Shown in pieces: positions 8,096 through 16,315 of a stretch of 25,708 bases of DNA. The DNA lies in assembly GCA_002404835.1 (NCBI GenBank), contig DHKM01000014.1, forward strand, positions 1 to 25,708, read 5' to 3'. Each line of letters starts with the position of its first letter. Within the stretch, counting starts at the first letter, position 1. Source of the stretch: Caryophanales bacterium UBA4694. Its GTDB lineage: Bacteria; Bacillota_I; Bacilli_A; RFN20; CAG-288. A model generated the notes under the pieces. That model made no database searches and was not told where the DNA came from. It worked only from the letters and a program-made list of their open reading frames with translations. A program made the position numbers and the translations under genes.

Positions 8096-10359
8096 TTTCC
8101 GAATTCCCTGAATGAACCGGATTTGTTTCCGGTGGCATTCTTCTTCTTTTTCGTTCTGGATTTTTCTTTCTTTATCGATTTATAATCCATCTTGTTTTCA
8201 TCGGCTTTGCGGTAAATCGGATCTTTTTTGATGACTTCGGAAAGATATCCGCCTTTTGTCGAGGCGGTTTGGTTTCTGCTTTTCTTCTCAATGGTCTCCG
8301 AGGATTGGTAGGAGGCATCTTTCCTTATCGTCTCTTCAAGGTATCCGTTTCCTTTGGAATAGGTGGCATGTTTTCCGTTCCGGTATTTCCTGTCGGCCTG
8401 GATGAAGCCACCGCTAATAAGATCCATGTTGTCTGTCAGGTTCGTAGGATTCTTCAGTATCTTCGGAAGATAGGAATCGTTTTTCCTTTCGGAAAGCCTT
8501 TTCTTCAATTGGCGGTTCTTTTCCTTTTCTTCCTCAAGCAGTTTTTCGTACTCGTTCAAAAGTCTGTCTTTTTCTTCTTCCTGAGCCTTACGCATCAGCT
8601 TTTCCTGTTCGCTTTCTTGTTTCATGAAGCAATAGGTTTCCTGGCTTGGGATGTAATCCTCGACCATGGAAGAAAGGATTCGGATCTGATTTTCCTGTTC
8701 TTTGGGTTCTTCTTTCTTTTCTTCCGGTTTCAGGATATCCATTTCGACCTTGACTGGGATGATTTCCTCGGCTTCGATATTTTCGACACTCAAAAGAGTG
8801 GAGGCGATTTCCTGAGAAAGCGAAGAGGGGAGAGTCTCTTCTTCGAGCAATGTGGAAGGAATGTCTTCCTTTTCTCCGGTTTTGATCTCTTCGACAGATT
8901 CTTCTTTCGGAAGAGGGGCATTGTCGATCGTAGTGGAAAGTCCGATTCCGTTTCTCAGGTCATGATATTCTTCGTTGGAAAGATAGACGCCCCAATCATG
9001 GGAATCGATTTGGAATTTTCTGGCGTCATCGGCAAGAAGGGAACGGAATTTCCTTAGATATTCCTCTTCTTCCTCATGGCGCTTCTTCATCCTTTTTTCC
9101 TTGAGGAATTCCAACTCCTCTTCCATTTTCCGGATTCTCTTCTTGACTTCTTCGTCAAAAAGGAGGGCGTTCTTGGCTTTGCGCTTTAGGAGGAATTCTT
9201 TCTGCATGTACTCCTGTTTGCTCATCAAACGTTTGCGGTATTCGTCCTGGAAGTAGGCTTTTTCCCGGTGTGAAGGATGGGGTGGCAGATTGGCATCTGT
9301 CTTTGAATCCAGGTATGTCTGATAGTCTTTGTCCGTTCTCACAAAAGAAATCGGACCTTTTAATAAAGGACCATAGACAAATTCCTCGTCGTCGCTGGAC
9401 GTGAGGATGATTGGATCATAATGGGTTTCTTTTTCTTCCTTTCTTCCTTCTTTGTCTTTTCCCTGAAGGGAAAGGAAATTGTAGAAGGTAAGAAGATTCA
9501 TCCGGTTCAGATCGTTTGTGTCGAAATCCTGGTATTCCTCTTTGACGGAGTAGTTGACACCGAGTTTATCGTAAGCTTCGATGAAACGGTAGAGTTCATA
9601 GCATCGATGGTATTTCGGGTTCTTGCGGATGATATTGGTCTGAAGGATCGGGTTCTTGACATTCTTATCGGTCTTGAAGATCTTCATGAACCGGGAATTG
9701 TAATAATAGAGGATATACTCTCTTACTTGTTCGATTCTTTTGATGTAATCGTTTGTTTCGATTTCGATTTTCTCTTCCTTTGGAGAATCGACGACGATTT
9801 TCGTCTCGATATTGACCTGGGCACCATTGAGATTGGAACTGTTCTTGAAGAAGAGCTGCTCGTGATCCATGAGTGTGGCATACTGTTTGACGAATTCGTA
9901 TCTTTTTTCGACAAAAAGTACCAATTTTCGGATCAGAGTGGCGATGAAGCGGTTCTCATAAGTCTTGATATCGTCATCGGAACCTATGGAAAGAATCTTA
10001 TTGGGAATGACATTTCCGTTTTCGTCGATATCCTTGATGTACTGGGTGTGGCTGGCAAGATGCATGATCGAGGTCGAATTCGTCTTCTTGGCCAGTTCGA
10101 TCGGAGTAAGGTCGGCCGTTGTCTTGGTGACCATCCTCGGATTGTTGATGATCGTTCCCAAATCGAAAAGGCAGCTTTCGATGTTCTCAATCCAGGAGTT
10201 GTCGAAACTGGATGATTCGATTCGGTCCAGCCTAAGATAGGAGCTTTTTCCGTTTTTCAGAGCATCGAAAATCTCCTTGGCGTCATTGTCATCAAGGACA
10301 CCGCTGAGCTTTTCGCTCATGGACAGATAAAGTTCTTTTTCTTTGCTGTAATTTGACAT
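8092..10359 (-). CDS. DUF2357-like protein with long charged coiled-coil and basic tail
   Basis: 755 residues, no signal peptide or membrane helix. The N-terminal ~290 residues resemble DUF2357 proteins, partners of McrB-type ATPases: INNPRMVTKTTADLTPIELA (71-90), TSIMHLASHTQYI (96-108) and the YENRF motif (134-138). I do not see a convincing PD-(D/E)XK nuclease core, which many family members carry. The rest is unusual. There is a Lys/Glu-rich coiled coil (about 370-445), an acidic low-complexity stretch (about 483-560), a second coiled coil (575-625), and a basic tail with degenerate repeats GGFIQADRKYR, NGYLEETIRKDASYQ and GGYLSEVIKKDPIYR (650-717). It lies between the AAA+ ATPase gene (36 bp upstream) and the signal-peptidase gene (4 bp overlap). 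It is presumably a cytoplasmic partner or effector of the ATPase. Role unknown. Confidence 0.72.
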   Translation of the reverse strand: MSNYSKEKELYLSMSEKLSGVLDDNDAKEIFDALKNGKSSYLRLDRIESSSFDNSWIENIESCLFDLGTIINNPRMVTKTTADLTPIELAKKTNSTSIMHLASHTQYIKDIDENGNVIPNKILSIGSDDDIKTYENRFIATLIRKLVLFVEKRYEFVKQYATLMDHEQLFFKNSSNLNGAQVNIETKIVVDSPKEEKIEIETNDYIKRIEQVREYILYYYNSRFMKIFKTDKNVKNPILQTNIIRKNPKYHRCYELYRFIEAYDKLGVNYSVKEEYQDFDTNDLNRMNLLTFYNFLSLQGKDKEGRKEEKETHYDPIILTSSDDEEFVYGPLLKGPISFVRTDKDYQTYLDSKTDANLPPHPSHREKAYFQDEYRKRLMSKQEYMQKEFLLKRKAKNALLFDEEVKKRIRKMEEELEFLKEKRMKKRHEEEEEYLRKFRSLLADDARKFQIDSHDWGVYLSNEEYHDLRNGIGLSTTIDNAPLPKEESVEEIKTGEKEDIPSTLLEEETLPSSLSQEIASTLLSVENIEAEEIIPVKVEMDILKPEEKKEEPKEQENQIRILSSMVEDYIPSQETYCFMKQESEQEKLMRKAQEEEKDRLLNEYEKLLEEEKEKNRQLKKRLSERKNDSYLPKILKNPTNLTDNMDLISGGFIQADRKYRNGKHATYSKGNGYLEETIRKDASYQSSETIEKKSRNQTASTKGGYLSEVIKKDPIYRKADENKMDYKSIKKEKSRTKKKKNATGNKSGSFREFGK

Positions 10360-10395
10360 GGATTTTTCCCGGTGGATTCTTTTCCTTATCCTATT

Positions 10396-11913
10396 TTAGT
10401 TGTTGGAGATAAGATTGTCGATAAAAGCATGTGCCATTTTGAAATTGTTGGTTCCGTAGAGGGTATCCAATTCCTGCTTGAGCTGGTTGAGTTCGTCCTT
10501 CAGGAAGGCAATGTTGAGGGATTCGAATTTCTTCAGAACCTTGTTGGTGAAGATGAAGTCGAAACCTTCCATTTCGCTTCCTCCGCAGGCGACATAGACT
10601 GGGATGAATGTATCGAGCTGTTTTACGATACGGTTACCGAAGGCAAGACGGAATTTCTTGATGACGAAGTTGTCGAGCTCTTCGAATTTCTTCCTCATGT
10701 TGTCGCTGATCGGATACTGGCTCAGAGCATCATGGTAGAGAGAGGACAACTGGGAATACGGGACTGCCATTGCTTCCTGGTTTTCGCATTCGAATTCTCT
10801 TCCCTTATCGTCGAAGAAGATGGAAATGGCTCTGTCGTAGACCTTGTCGGAGATGGTGAAGGTCGAGTCGTCGTTGTTTGCGGTTCCGAAGAATTCCACA
10901 TTCTGAGGAATGAGAAGTTTTCCGTCCTTGAGATTGACGGGATCGTTTTCCTGCATGGCGGGAATCAAGTCGATCAGCCAGTCGTTCGGGTCTCTCATTT
11001 CCATGATGGAGAGGAATTCCGCGAAGTAGTATTCGATACGGGCAAGGTTCATTTCATCGAGGACGATGACATCAAGTTCTTTGCGGTAGGTTGTTGTGTA
11101 GAGGGCTTTTAAGAATTCGGATTCGTTGAACTTCTTGGTGAATTCGTTGTAATAGCCAAGGAGTTCGGATCTGTCCTTCCAGGATGGTTGGACAGGGATG
11201 ATGGCAGAATTGAAGCGGAAGAATTTTCCGATGGCGTAGGCTAACGATGTTTTACCTGTACCGGAGATACCTTCCAGGATGATAAGTTTGCTTGTGGCGA
11301 TACCGGCAAAGAGCTGTCGGATGGTATCGATTTTATAATAGAGCTTGAGTTGGGATGCGGCAAAGTTTCTGAAGCGGTTGCAGAGTTCTTCCAAGGAAAG
11401 ATCGGAAATATTGGCGATTTCCGTGGATATTCCCCTGTACTGGTTGTCGACATGGGTGAGTTTCGGGAAGCGGGAAACGACTTCCTGTATTGCTTCCTTT
11501 TCCTTCTTTTCGACGTCGTTTGGCTTGAGGCCCATGTAGTTGACCTTCAGCTGGAGAATCTTGTCTTTTTCCTGTACGGCTTGGTAGAGTTCGTAATTGA
11601 GTCTTTCGACTTGTTCTCTCAGTTCGTCCTTGCTGATTTCTTTCTTGACGAATCTGACATATTTCCGGATCAGAACGAAGAGCAGGAAACAGATTCCAAA
11701 AAGGGCACCGATGAAAAGAATGGCAAATAATACAAAGAAAAACCATCCTGCTGGTCCGAAGTCGCCTTTGTGGGCGTCCAGCAGAGACTGATAGTTCTGG
11801 AAATTCGATGGTACCTTCAGCCATGGGGAAACGACTCTTGTGGAAAAGAATTCCACAAAATCCCAGAAGAAAGTAATGATCATTTGTCTTAGATATTCAA
11901 AATATGCTGTCAT
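10396..11913 (-). CDS. Membrane-anchored McrB-type AAA+ ATPase
   Basis: 505 residues. A hydrophobic helix at about 57-83 follows a short N-terminal segment that probably faces outside and may be membrane-associated (residues 10-23). A cytoplasmic helical linker comes next, then the AAA+ core: Walker A GISGTGKTS (215-223), WKDRSELLGYYNE (245-257, like the McrB DDLIGRY region), Walker B VIVLDEMNLARIEYYFAEFL (282-301), sensor 1 FFGTANND (341-348) and a probable arginine finger in DKVYDRA (356-362). The DEMN and EYYFAEFL signatures place it with McrB rather than MoxR. McrB proteins normally power a McrC nuclease in the cytosol. Here the ATPase is tethered to the membrane, paired with a DUF2357-like gene, and lies directly after four secreted-protein genes. 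It overlaps the upstream gene by 4 bp. Remodelling or exporting the fibre proteins is a guess. Confidence 0.85.
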   Translation of the reverse strand: MTAYFEYLRQMIITFFWDFVEFFSTRVVSPWLKVPSNFQNYQSLLDAHKGDFGPAGWFFFVLFAILFIGALFGICFLLFVLIRKYVRFVKKEISKDELREQVERLNYELYQAVQEKDKILQLKVNYMGLKPNDVEKKEKEAIQEVVSRFPKLTHVDNQYRGISTEIANISDLSLEELCNRFRNFAASQLKLYYKIDTIRQLFAGIATSKLIILEGISGTGKTSLAYAIGKFFRFNSAIIPVQPSWKDRSELLGYYNEFTKKFNESEFLKALYTTTYRKELDVIVLDEMNLARIEYYFAEFLSIMEMRDPNDWLIDLIPAMQENDPVNLKDGKLLIPQNVEFFGTANNDDSTFTISDKVYDRAISIFFDDKGREFECENQEAMAVPYSQLSSLYHDALSQYPISDNMRKKFEELDNFVIKKFRLAFGNRIVKQLDTFIPVYVACGGSEMEGFDFIFTNKVLKKFESLNIAFLKDELNQLKQELDTLYGTNNFKMAHAFIDNLISNN

Positions 11914-13121
11914 TTTCCACTCTCCCTTGCAATCATGAAACTGAGTTCGGCATTGAAGCTGGCGCCCATGGTTTCATTGATGCAGTTTGTGTCCCAGCCT
12001 TCCAAATAAATGGATAGGACGATTTCGGTCGGTCTGTAACTGGCATCATTCGTATTTTTATAGACGGGTATCATGATGGGACTTTCCCGTTTTACTCCGG
12101 TTGGTCTAAGTTCTTCCAACGTGTAGGAGTTTTCCTTGACCGAATCGTGTTCCTCTTCGAACCGTTCGATGTCGAAATGGTGTGTGCCTTTTTTCGTAAA
12201 GGAATTGAAACTTGTCGTATCGTCTATTCCGGTTGCCGGATGATTTTTGTCTGTGTTGTAAAGAATGTCGCTTTCTTGGGTGGGAAGATAGTAATCCTTT
12301 AAGTCTTTGCTTTCTGCGGCTTGGATGATATTTCCCGTTTCGTCTTTGATGTATCCATAGACGGCTTCGTAGGACTGGTTCTGTTGGTAGTAGGTATCGA
12401 AGTAGGGCGTAGTGGAGGTATTCAGAATTCCTAGAAAATAGGTTTCCTCTGTTTTATGGGGATTGATGATAAAGTATTTTAAGTTTCCCTCTTCGTCTTT
12501 ATAGAGGATTGAGACTCGCAAGGAATTGCTGACTTGGTTCAATTCTTCTGTTTTTGACTGGATGAATTCTTTCTTTTCCTTTTCTGTCGGAAAAGACATG
12601 TCTTCAGCCACTTGGTTGGCCCATTTCTCATTTTGAGTACTATTGGGATTCAAAGAGAATTTGTCAGGATCGATGGTGACGTAGACGTTGTCGTCACAGC
12701 TAAGGTAAAGATGTTTCGAGAAATAACCGCGTTCGAGTTCCGTGGCTTCTGGTTCATAAGGAATGCTTGAATTGTTGATACCGGAATAGCCACCATAGAA
12801 ACAGGGATCGATAAGGTCATAATCTTCTCTAGGCTTTGAGGATAGATAATCTGAATCGTTCATCCAACGGAAGGAATAGGAGGATAGGGGTTGATAGAGT
12901 TTTTCTTTCAAGGTAGTTGTCGTGTAGTCAAGCAAGGATTTGAAATCTCCACGCGTTTCGCTTATCTGGAGATTGCGTTCGGATTTCAGTCCGATTTCGA
13001 TGGAATTGATGTAGTTTTTTCCGGACGTTGCTGTCCAAGCGAAAGTGATACCGGCTGTGAGGACACTTAAGGATAGAGCGATTGAGAGACAGGAAAGGGC
13101 AATCTTCGTTTTCTTTTTCAT
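11910..13121 (-). CDS. Secreted TasA/camelysin-like fibre protein 4
   Basis: 403 residues. The N-terminus MKKKTKIALSCLSIALSLSV with ITFAWTAT (25-32) matches the SipW-cognate signal type, in which a GTxAxF-like stretch marks the end of the hydrophobic core. The mature region opens with NLQISE (50-55), a motif shared with its paralogues, and ends with IYLEGWDTNCINETMG (371-386) followed by alternating beta-strand-like residues. The family in Bacillus forms extracellular amyloid-like or beta-rich fibres (TasA) or a surface protease-like protein (CalY). No catalytic motif is seen here, so a structural role is more likely. The start follows GGTGGACTGAC-ATG and lies 1 bp past the stop of the preceding paralogue. 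The stop overlaps the AAA+ gene. Sequence is divergent, so a family search would be needed to fix the name. Confidence 0.75.
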   Translation of the reverse strand: MKKKTKIALSCLSIALSLSVLTAGITFAWTATSGKNYINSIEIGLKSERNLQISETRGDFKSLLDYTTTTLKEKLYQPLSSYSFRWMNDSDYLSSKPREDYDLIDPCFYGGYSGINNSSIPYEPEATELERGYFSKHLYLSCDDNVYVTIDPDKFSLNPNSTQNEKWANQVAEDMSFPTEKEKKEFIQSKTEELNQVSNSLRVSILYKDEEGNLKYFIINPHKTEETYFLGILNTSTTPYFDTYYQQNQSYEAVYGYIKDETGNIIQAAESKDLKDYYLPTQESDILYNTDKNHPATGIDDTTSFNSFTKKGTHHFDIERFEEEHDSVKENSYTLEELRPTGVKRESPIMIPVYKNTNDASYRPTEIVLSIYLEGWDTNCINETMGASFNAELSFMIARESGK

Positions 13122-13122
13122 G

Positions 13123-14307
13123 TCAGTCCACCCTATTTGTCTGGAATGTCAAACCTAAATCAAATCCGGTTCCTCCATTCCTTTCCTGTTCGTCCAATGC
13201 TTCATTTGTTATGGAATGATCCCATCCTTCAAGATAGATGGACAGCTTGATGCTTGCAATGGCAGAATCCTTGTCACTGGTCCTACAGACAACATGTCCG
13301 CCTTGAAGATATCCGGCATCATCGCTCGGTTGGATTTCCTTCATGGAGTAGTACTGCGCTTTCTTCAGATCGAAATTATCCAAATTCCGATAACCCATGA
13401 TGCCATTTTGGTGTTTTGCCAGGAAGGAAGAAGGGGTTTTCGCGTTCGTCTTATTGATATCGTCTAAATCGCTGTCGGTTTCGAATAGGCTTGCATTGTC
13501 TTTCATTCCCTCTTTCAGGGAATAATCGCCGTAGATGAGTTCTTTCGGCTGATAGAAATAGGAGGAAGGATCATAGTCGTAATAATCATCTCCGTAATCG
13601 AGGTTCAGTAGTCCGGCCACTGTGGTTTCGCCTTTTTCATTGGCATTCGGATTGAGGATGAAGTTTCCGGTTTCGCTGTTCACGAAGATTCTAAGAGAGT
13701 TTTCAAGGTGTAGTCCCGCATGAGTTGTGACATCTTTGAGCCAGATATCCCGATTCTTCATATAGGAAACAGAACCTGCACCATAACTGGAACGAAGTAC
13801 TCTGAAAGCCAGATTCAGATAGGAAAAGCTTTCATTGCTTGCTTTCTGATTGAGGTTGGGTTCTCCTTTTGTCGGTGCTCGGTTTAAGGTGAGATGCGGA
13901 TTCTTGGTAAAATCGAATTGATCCATTTTGTATTCTCTGGAGGTTACTGGGATAAGCTCATTGGTTGCATGCCCTTGGGACTTGGAATAGGCGGAAACCA
14001 AAACAGAAGAAAGAGGCGCACCTGGTTTTACGAAATAGTACGTAAAACCTTCCTCTTTGACAATATCAAAGGTGCTATCGACATCTATATTGGATTCTTC
14101 GACGAGACTTTCGAATGTCTGAATCGTGTTGTCGTTTTCGAACTTGAGTCCAATCTGCAGCTGTTCCGAATTGTTGACCGTTGTTCCGTCAAGAGAAAGG
14201 GAGGCTCTGGTTGTGTAGGCAAACCAAGCCATAGTGCCGGAAATGACACCTAAAGACGATGTGACTGTCATAGCAGTGAGAGCCACTGCCAAAGCACGCC
14301 ATTTCAT
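13123..14307 (-). CDS. Secreted TasA/camelysin-like fibre protein 3
   Basis: 394 residues from the chosen ATG at 14307 (MKWRALAVAL), preferred because GGTGGA lies 5 bases upstream, the same ribosome site used by the next gene. ATGs at 14319 and 14346 are possible and would lengthen the N-terminus by 4 or 13 residues. The signal segment ends in SGTMAWFAYTTRAS (23-36), a near-perfect SipW-cognate motif, and QLQIGLK (about 49-55) follows. The C-terminus has SIYLEGWD (about 356-363), shared with the other three fibre-like proteins, and then a strand-rich end. The body is rich in Asn, Ser, Asp and Tyr, as expected for a secreted beta protein. It is the closest in layout to the gene at 14380-15441; both carry AW(F/Y)xY(T/S)TRA. 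Likely a structural component of an extracellular fibre or surface layer. Confidence 0.78.
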   Translation of the reverse strand: MKWRALAVALTAMTVTSSLGVISGTMAWFAYTTRASLSLDGTTVNNSEQLQIGLKFENDNTIQTFESLVEESNIDVDSTFDIVKEEGFTYYFVKPGAPLSSVLVSAYSKSQGHATNELIPVTSREYKMDQFDFTKNPHLTLNRAPTKGEPNLNQKASNESFSYLNLAFRVLRSSYGAGSVSYMKNRDIWLKDVTTHAGLHLENSLRIFVNSETGNFILNPNANEKGETTVAGLLNLDYGDDYYDYDPSSYFYQPKELIYGDYSLKEGMKDNASLFETDSDLDDINKTNAKTPSSFLAKHQNGIMGYRNLDNFDLKKAQYYSMKEIQPSDDAGYLQGGHVVCRTSDKDSAIASIKLSIYLEGWDHSITNEALDEQERNGGTGFDLGLTFQTNRVD

Positions 14308-14330
14308 TGTTTCCACCATTAAATATTTGC

Positions 14331-14342
14331 ACCTTAAAAGGT
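14331..14342. repeat. Short palindrome between fibre genes 2 and 3
   Basis: ACCTT-AA-AAGGT is a perfect inverted repeat in the 72-bp gap after the stop at 14380, the only real gap inside the fibre-gene block. It is too short and lacks a T-run for a terminator. In RNA it could weakly mask the AAGGTG that might serve the ATG at 14319. Significance is uncertain. Confidence 0.3.
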
Positions 14343-14379
14343 ACATTAAAAAGTATTGACCTAAAAACTATAATCGGAC

Positions 14380-15441
14380 TTATTGATTTGCGGCACTGTT
14401 CGGCTCGTCGCTCTTCTTTTCGTCTACGACAGGATTGGTATAATCCGTATCGCGGTCACAGCCGAACTGCATACCGATGCGGAAAGTTGTGTCCTTGATA
14501 AGATCATACGTCCACATGGCAGTTACGTTTTCCTTGTCCGTAAGTTTCTGCCAGCCTTCAAACCAAATGGTAACAGTGACTTTGGAAGTGTCGGTTTCTG
14601 TTTTGTCAAGTTCTTTCTTTGTCAATGTTGTAGCAATGGTCTTGCCACCAGTTAAATCTCCCTTATTATCAGTTGCAGCAAGTAATGCAGTTCCTGTTTT
14701 ATTTTCTGCACTATAAGCGATCTGGGAACCAGTTCCATATGTGATTTCTTCTTTTTCTTCCCACTCATACTTGTCGGAAGTGTCTAGGTTTCCATCGTTA
14801 TTCAAATCCAATTTGCCTTCAGTAGTCGTTGTATCACCGTCTTTGGATGCCAAAGAATTGATACCAGCATTTGTAGCGCTTTTGGAGCTGAAATGGACTC
14901 TCATGGCTTTAGCAAGGACATCAGTTCCTGCATCCTTAGCTGTACCAAGTGAGGTAATGCTGAGATCGGTCAACTTTACATCACGCTGTATATAGTTCGT
15001 TTTTCCGTCAACTTTCTTGATGAACTGGAAATAGAGATCGAACTGGAGATAGTTTTTGATGTTTGCCGTATGCCAATTATTATCGTAGGAACCGGCACCA
15101 TACTGATACTGGGGAGCATCGTAAAGCTTCAAAGTACCATCCTTTTCCATATTTCCGGAAGTTATCGGAGTAATGGCACTGGCAGCTTCTTGGTTATTGG
15201 CTTTTGTCCTTGCGGCAGCCAAAATGGCATCGCTTTTCAGGTCGGAACCCCAATGTTCACCGTCCGTGGAGATCTGAAGGTTCTCGGTCACTGACTTGGA
15301 ACTTCCCATGATTCCGGCGGTTGCTCTTGTGCTGTACTGGTACCAAGCAACAGTTCCGGTAATCGAACCGGCCAAAGAGAGGAATGCTGTTGCCGAAAGA
15401 GCAAGTACCAACAATTTACCTTTATTCGTTTTCATATCCAT
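14380..15441 (-). CDS. Secreted TasA/camelysin-like fibre protein 2 with EF-hand-like loop
   Basis: 353 residues. The signal segment LLVLALSATAFLSLAGS leads to ITGTVAWYQYSTRATAG (27-43), a clear SipW-cognate end, and ENLQIS (53-58). The mature part is rich in Thr, Ser, Asn, Asp and Lys. A calcium-loop-like stretch DLNNDGNLDTSD (212-223) follows the dockerin/EF-hand pattern DxNxDGxxDxxD. The C-terminus has TIWFEGWQ (291-298), the shared EGW motif, then RIGMQFG and an acidic tail. It overlaps the preceding gene by 20 bp. The ATG at 15441 is taken as start because AGG lies about 11 bases upstream; the ATG at 15435 would also work. It is probably the major or calcium-responsive subunit of the fibre set, but abundance cannot be read from sequence. 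Confidence 0.8.
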   Translation of the reverse strand: MDMKTNKGKLLVLALSATAFLSLAGSITGTVAWYQYSTRATAGIMGSSKSVTENLQISTDGEHWGSDLKSDAILAAARTKANNQEAASAITPITSGNMEKDGTLKLYDAPQYQYGAGSYDNNWHTANIKNYLQFDLYFQFIKKVDGKTNYIQRDVKLTDLSITSLGTAKDAGTDVLAKAMRVHFSSKSATNAGINSLASKDGDTTTTEGKLDLNNDGNLDTSDKYEWEEKEEITYGTGSQIAYSAENKTGTALLAATDNKGDLTGGKTIATTLTKKELDKTETDTSKVTVTIWFEGWQKLTDKENVTAMWTYDLIKDTTFRIGMQFGCDRDTDYTNPVVDEKKSDEPNSAANQ

Positions 15442-16315
15442 TTATCTGTATACCTAGTTTTAATGTGGATAAATTCCAGGAACCAGCGTTCCCGATGCAG
15501 TCCGGATCTTCTCCTTCAAGCCAACAGACGATGGTATACTTTTTGATATCGCCTGGTTTGAAGTCCGTTGTTTTATAGGTTGCAACGGTTCCTATCCTTG
15601 CATTGGTATCCTTTTCGGAATAAAGGAAATTCTCTGCAAGGCCGTAATAGAAAGCAGGGTCGTTTTCTTTTGTTTCGGGGTATTTTGTCTGTCTTTCGTT
15701 CAGTTCCGGGTAGGAAAGGGGAATCCTTTCCTGCCAAATATCGTTTCCGTCCTTGTCTTTGATGGCGTTACCGTCATTGTCCCTAAGGATCGTGTTGCTC
15801 TTCCGAGCATACGTGACAGAGTCATGTCTGTCGGAACCGATATCGTTTTCAAAGATTCTCACCCTCAGGATATCATCAAGATAGTAGTCGTTTCCTTCGT
15901 TGTCGGTGGTCTTATGGTTCTCAATCATGTTTACGTTCAGATAATACTTGATTGCACTATCTTCGATCGGAGCCATATTCTTGATGAAGAAAGTCAGCTT
16001 AAAAAGGCAACGCGAAAAGTCCTTTCCGTTGGAATTCTCGTTGTCAAGTTCGCTTGCGTCCTGATCGGAATAGGTCGACTGTTCAAGGTGCTGTAAACCA
16101 TCGACTCTCAAAAAGGAGGTCGGGTTTTCGAAAGATTCGGATTTGCTTAAGGACATGGATACATTTCCGGAATCCAAGGCCACGGTAAATGTACCTGTAT
16201 TCCGCCCGAGGAACGCGATGATTCCCAGGATGGTGATTCCTGAAAGGCATATGCCTGTCCCTATGGCAACTCTTTTTCTTCTTTTCCGTTTTTTTACATA
16301 TTTTAATTCAACCAT
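15422..16315 (-). CDS. Secreted TasA/camelysin-like fibre protein 1 (first gene of operon)
   Basis: 297 residues. A very basic N-region KKRKRRKR (8-15) precedes one hydrophobic helix (about 16-36) and GRNTGTFTVALDSGNVSMSL, a weaker version of the SipW-cognate end. The C-terminal half has CWLEGEDPDCIG (264-275), the form of the EGW motif that is most like those in clostridial TasA-like proteins, followed by LGIQI. An Asp-Gly-rich stretch RDNDGNAIKDKDGND (about 177-191) may bind calcium. It is the most divergent of the four at its N-terminus and, with the short processed segment, could be an anchor or nucleator, by analogy with TapA beside TasA; this is inference. It is the first gene after the riboswitch leader. 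The ribosome site AGGA is about 11 bases upstream, weaker than for most genes here. Confidence 0.75.
   Translation of the reverse strand: MVELKYVKKRKRRKRVAIGTGICLSGITILGIIAFLGRNTGTFTVALDSGNVSMSLSKSESFENPTSFLRVDGLQHLEQSTYSDQDASELDNENSNGKDFSRCLFKLTFFIKNMAPIEDSAIKYYLNVNMIENHKTTDNEGNDYYLDDILRVRIFENDIGSDRHDSVTYARKSNTILRDNDGNAIKDKDGNDIWQERIPLSYPELNERQTKYPETKENDPAFYYGLAENFLYSEKDTNARIGTVATYKTTDFKPGDIKKYTIVCWLEGEDPDCIGNAGSWNLSTLKLGIQINGYENE

Noticed and set aside
9421..10215. 264-codon + strand frame, and similar ones at 8269-9057, 10372-11112, 3642-4274 and 4772-5431
   Set aside because: All are antisense to the ten-gene operon, lack ribosome sites and recognisable motifs, and overlap conserved domains.
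8092..11913. AAA+ and DUF2357-like pair as an McrBC-type defence system
   Set aside because: No nuclease core or DNA-binding domain is visible, the ATPase is membrane-anchored, and the pair is embedded in a riboswitch-controlled secretion operon. A defence role is not excluded but is not the better reading.
14331..14342. Internal attenuator between fibre genes 2 and 3
   Set aside because: The palindrome is only 5 bp per arm with no usable loop and no T-run.
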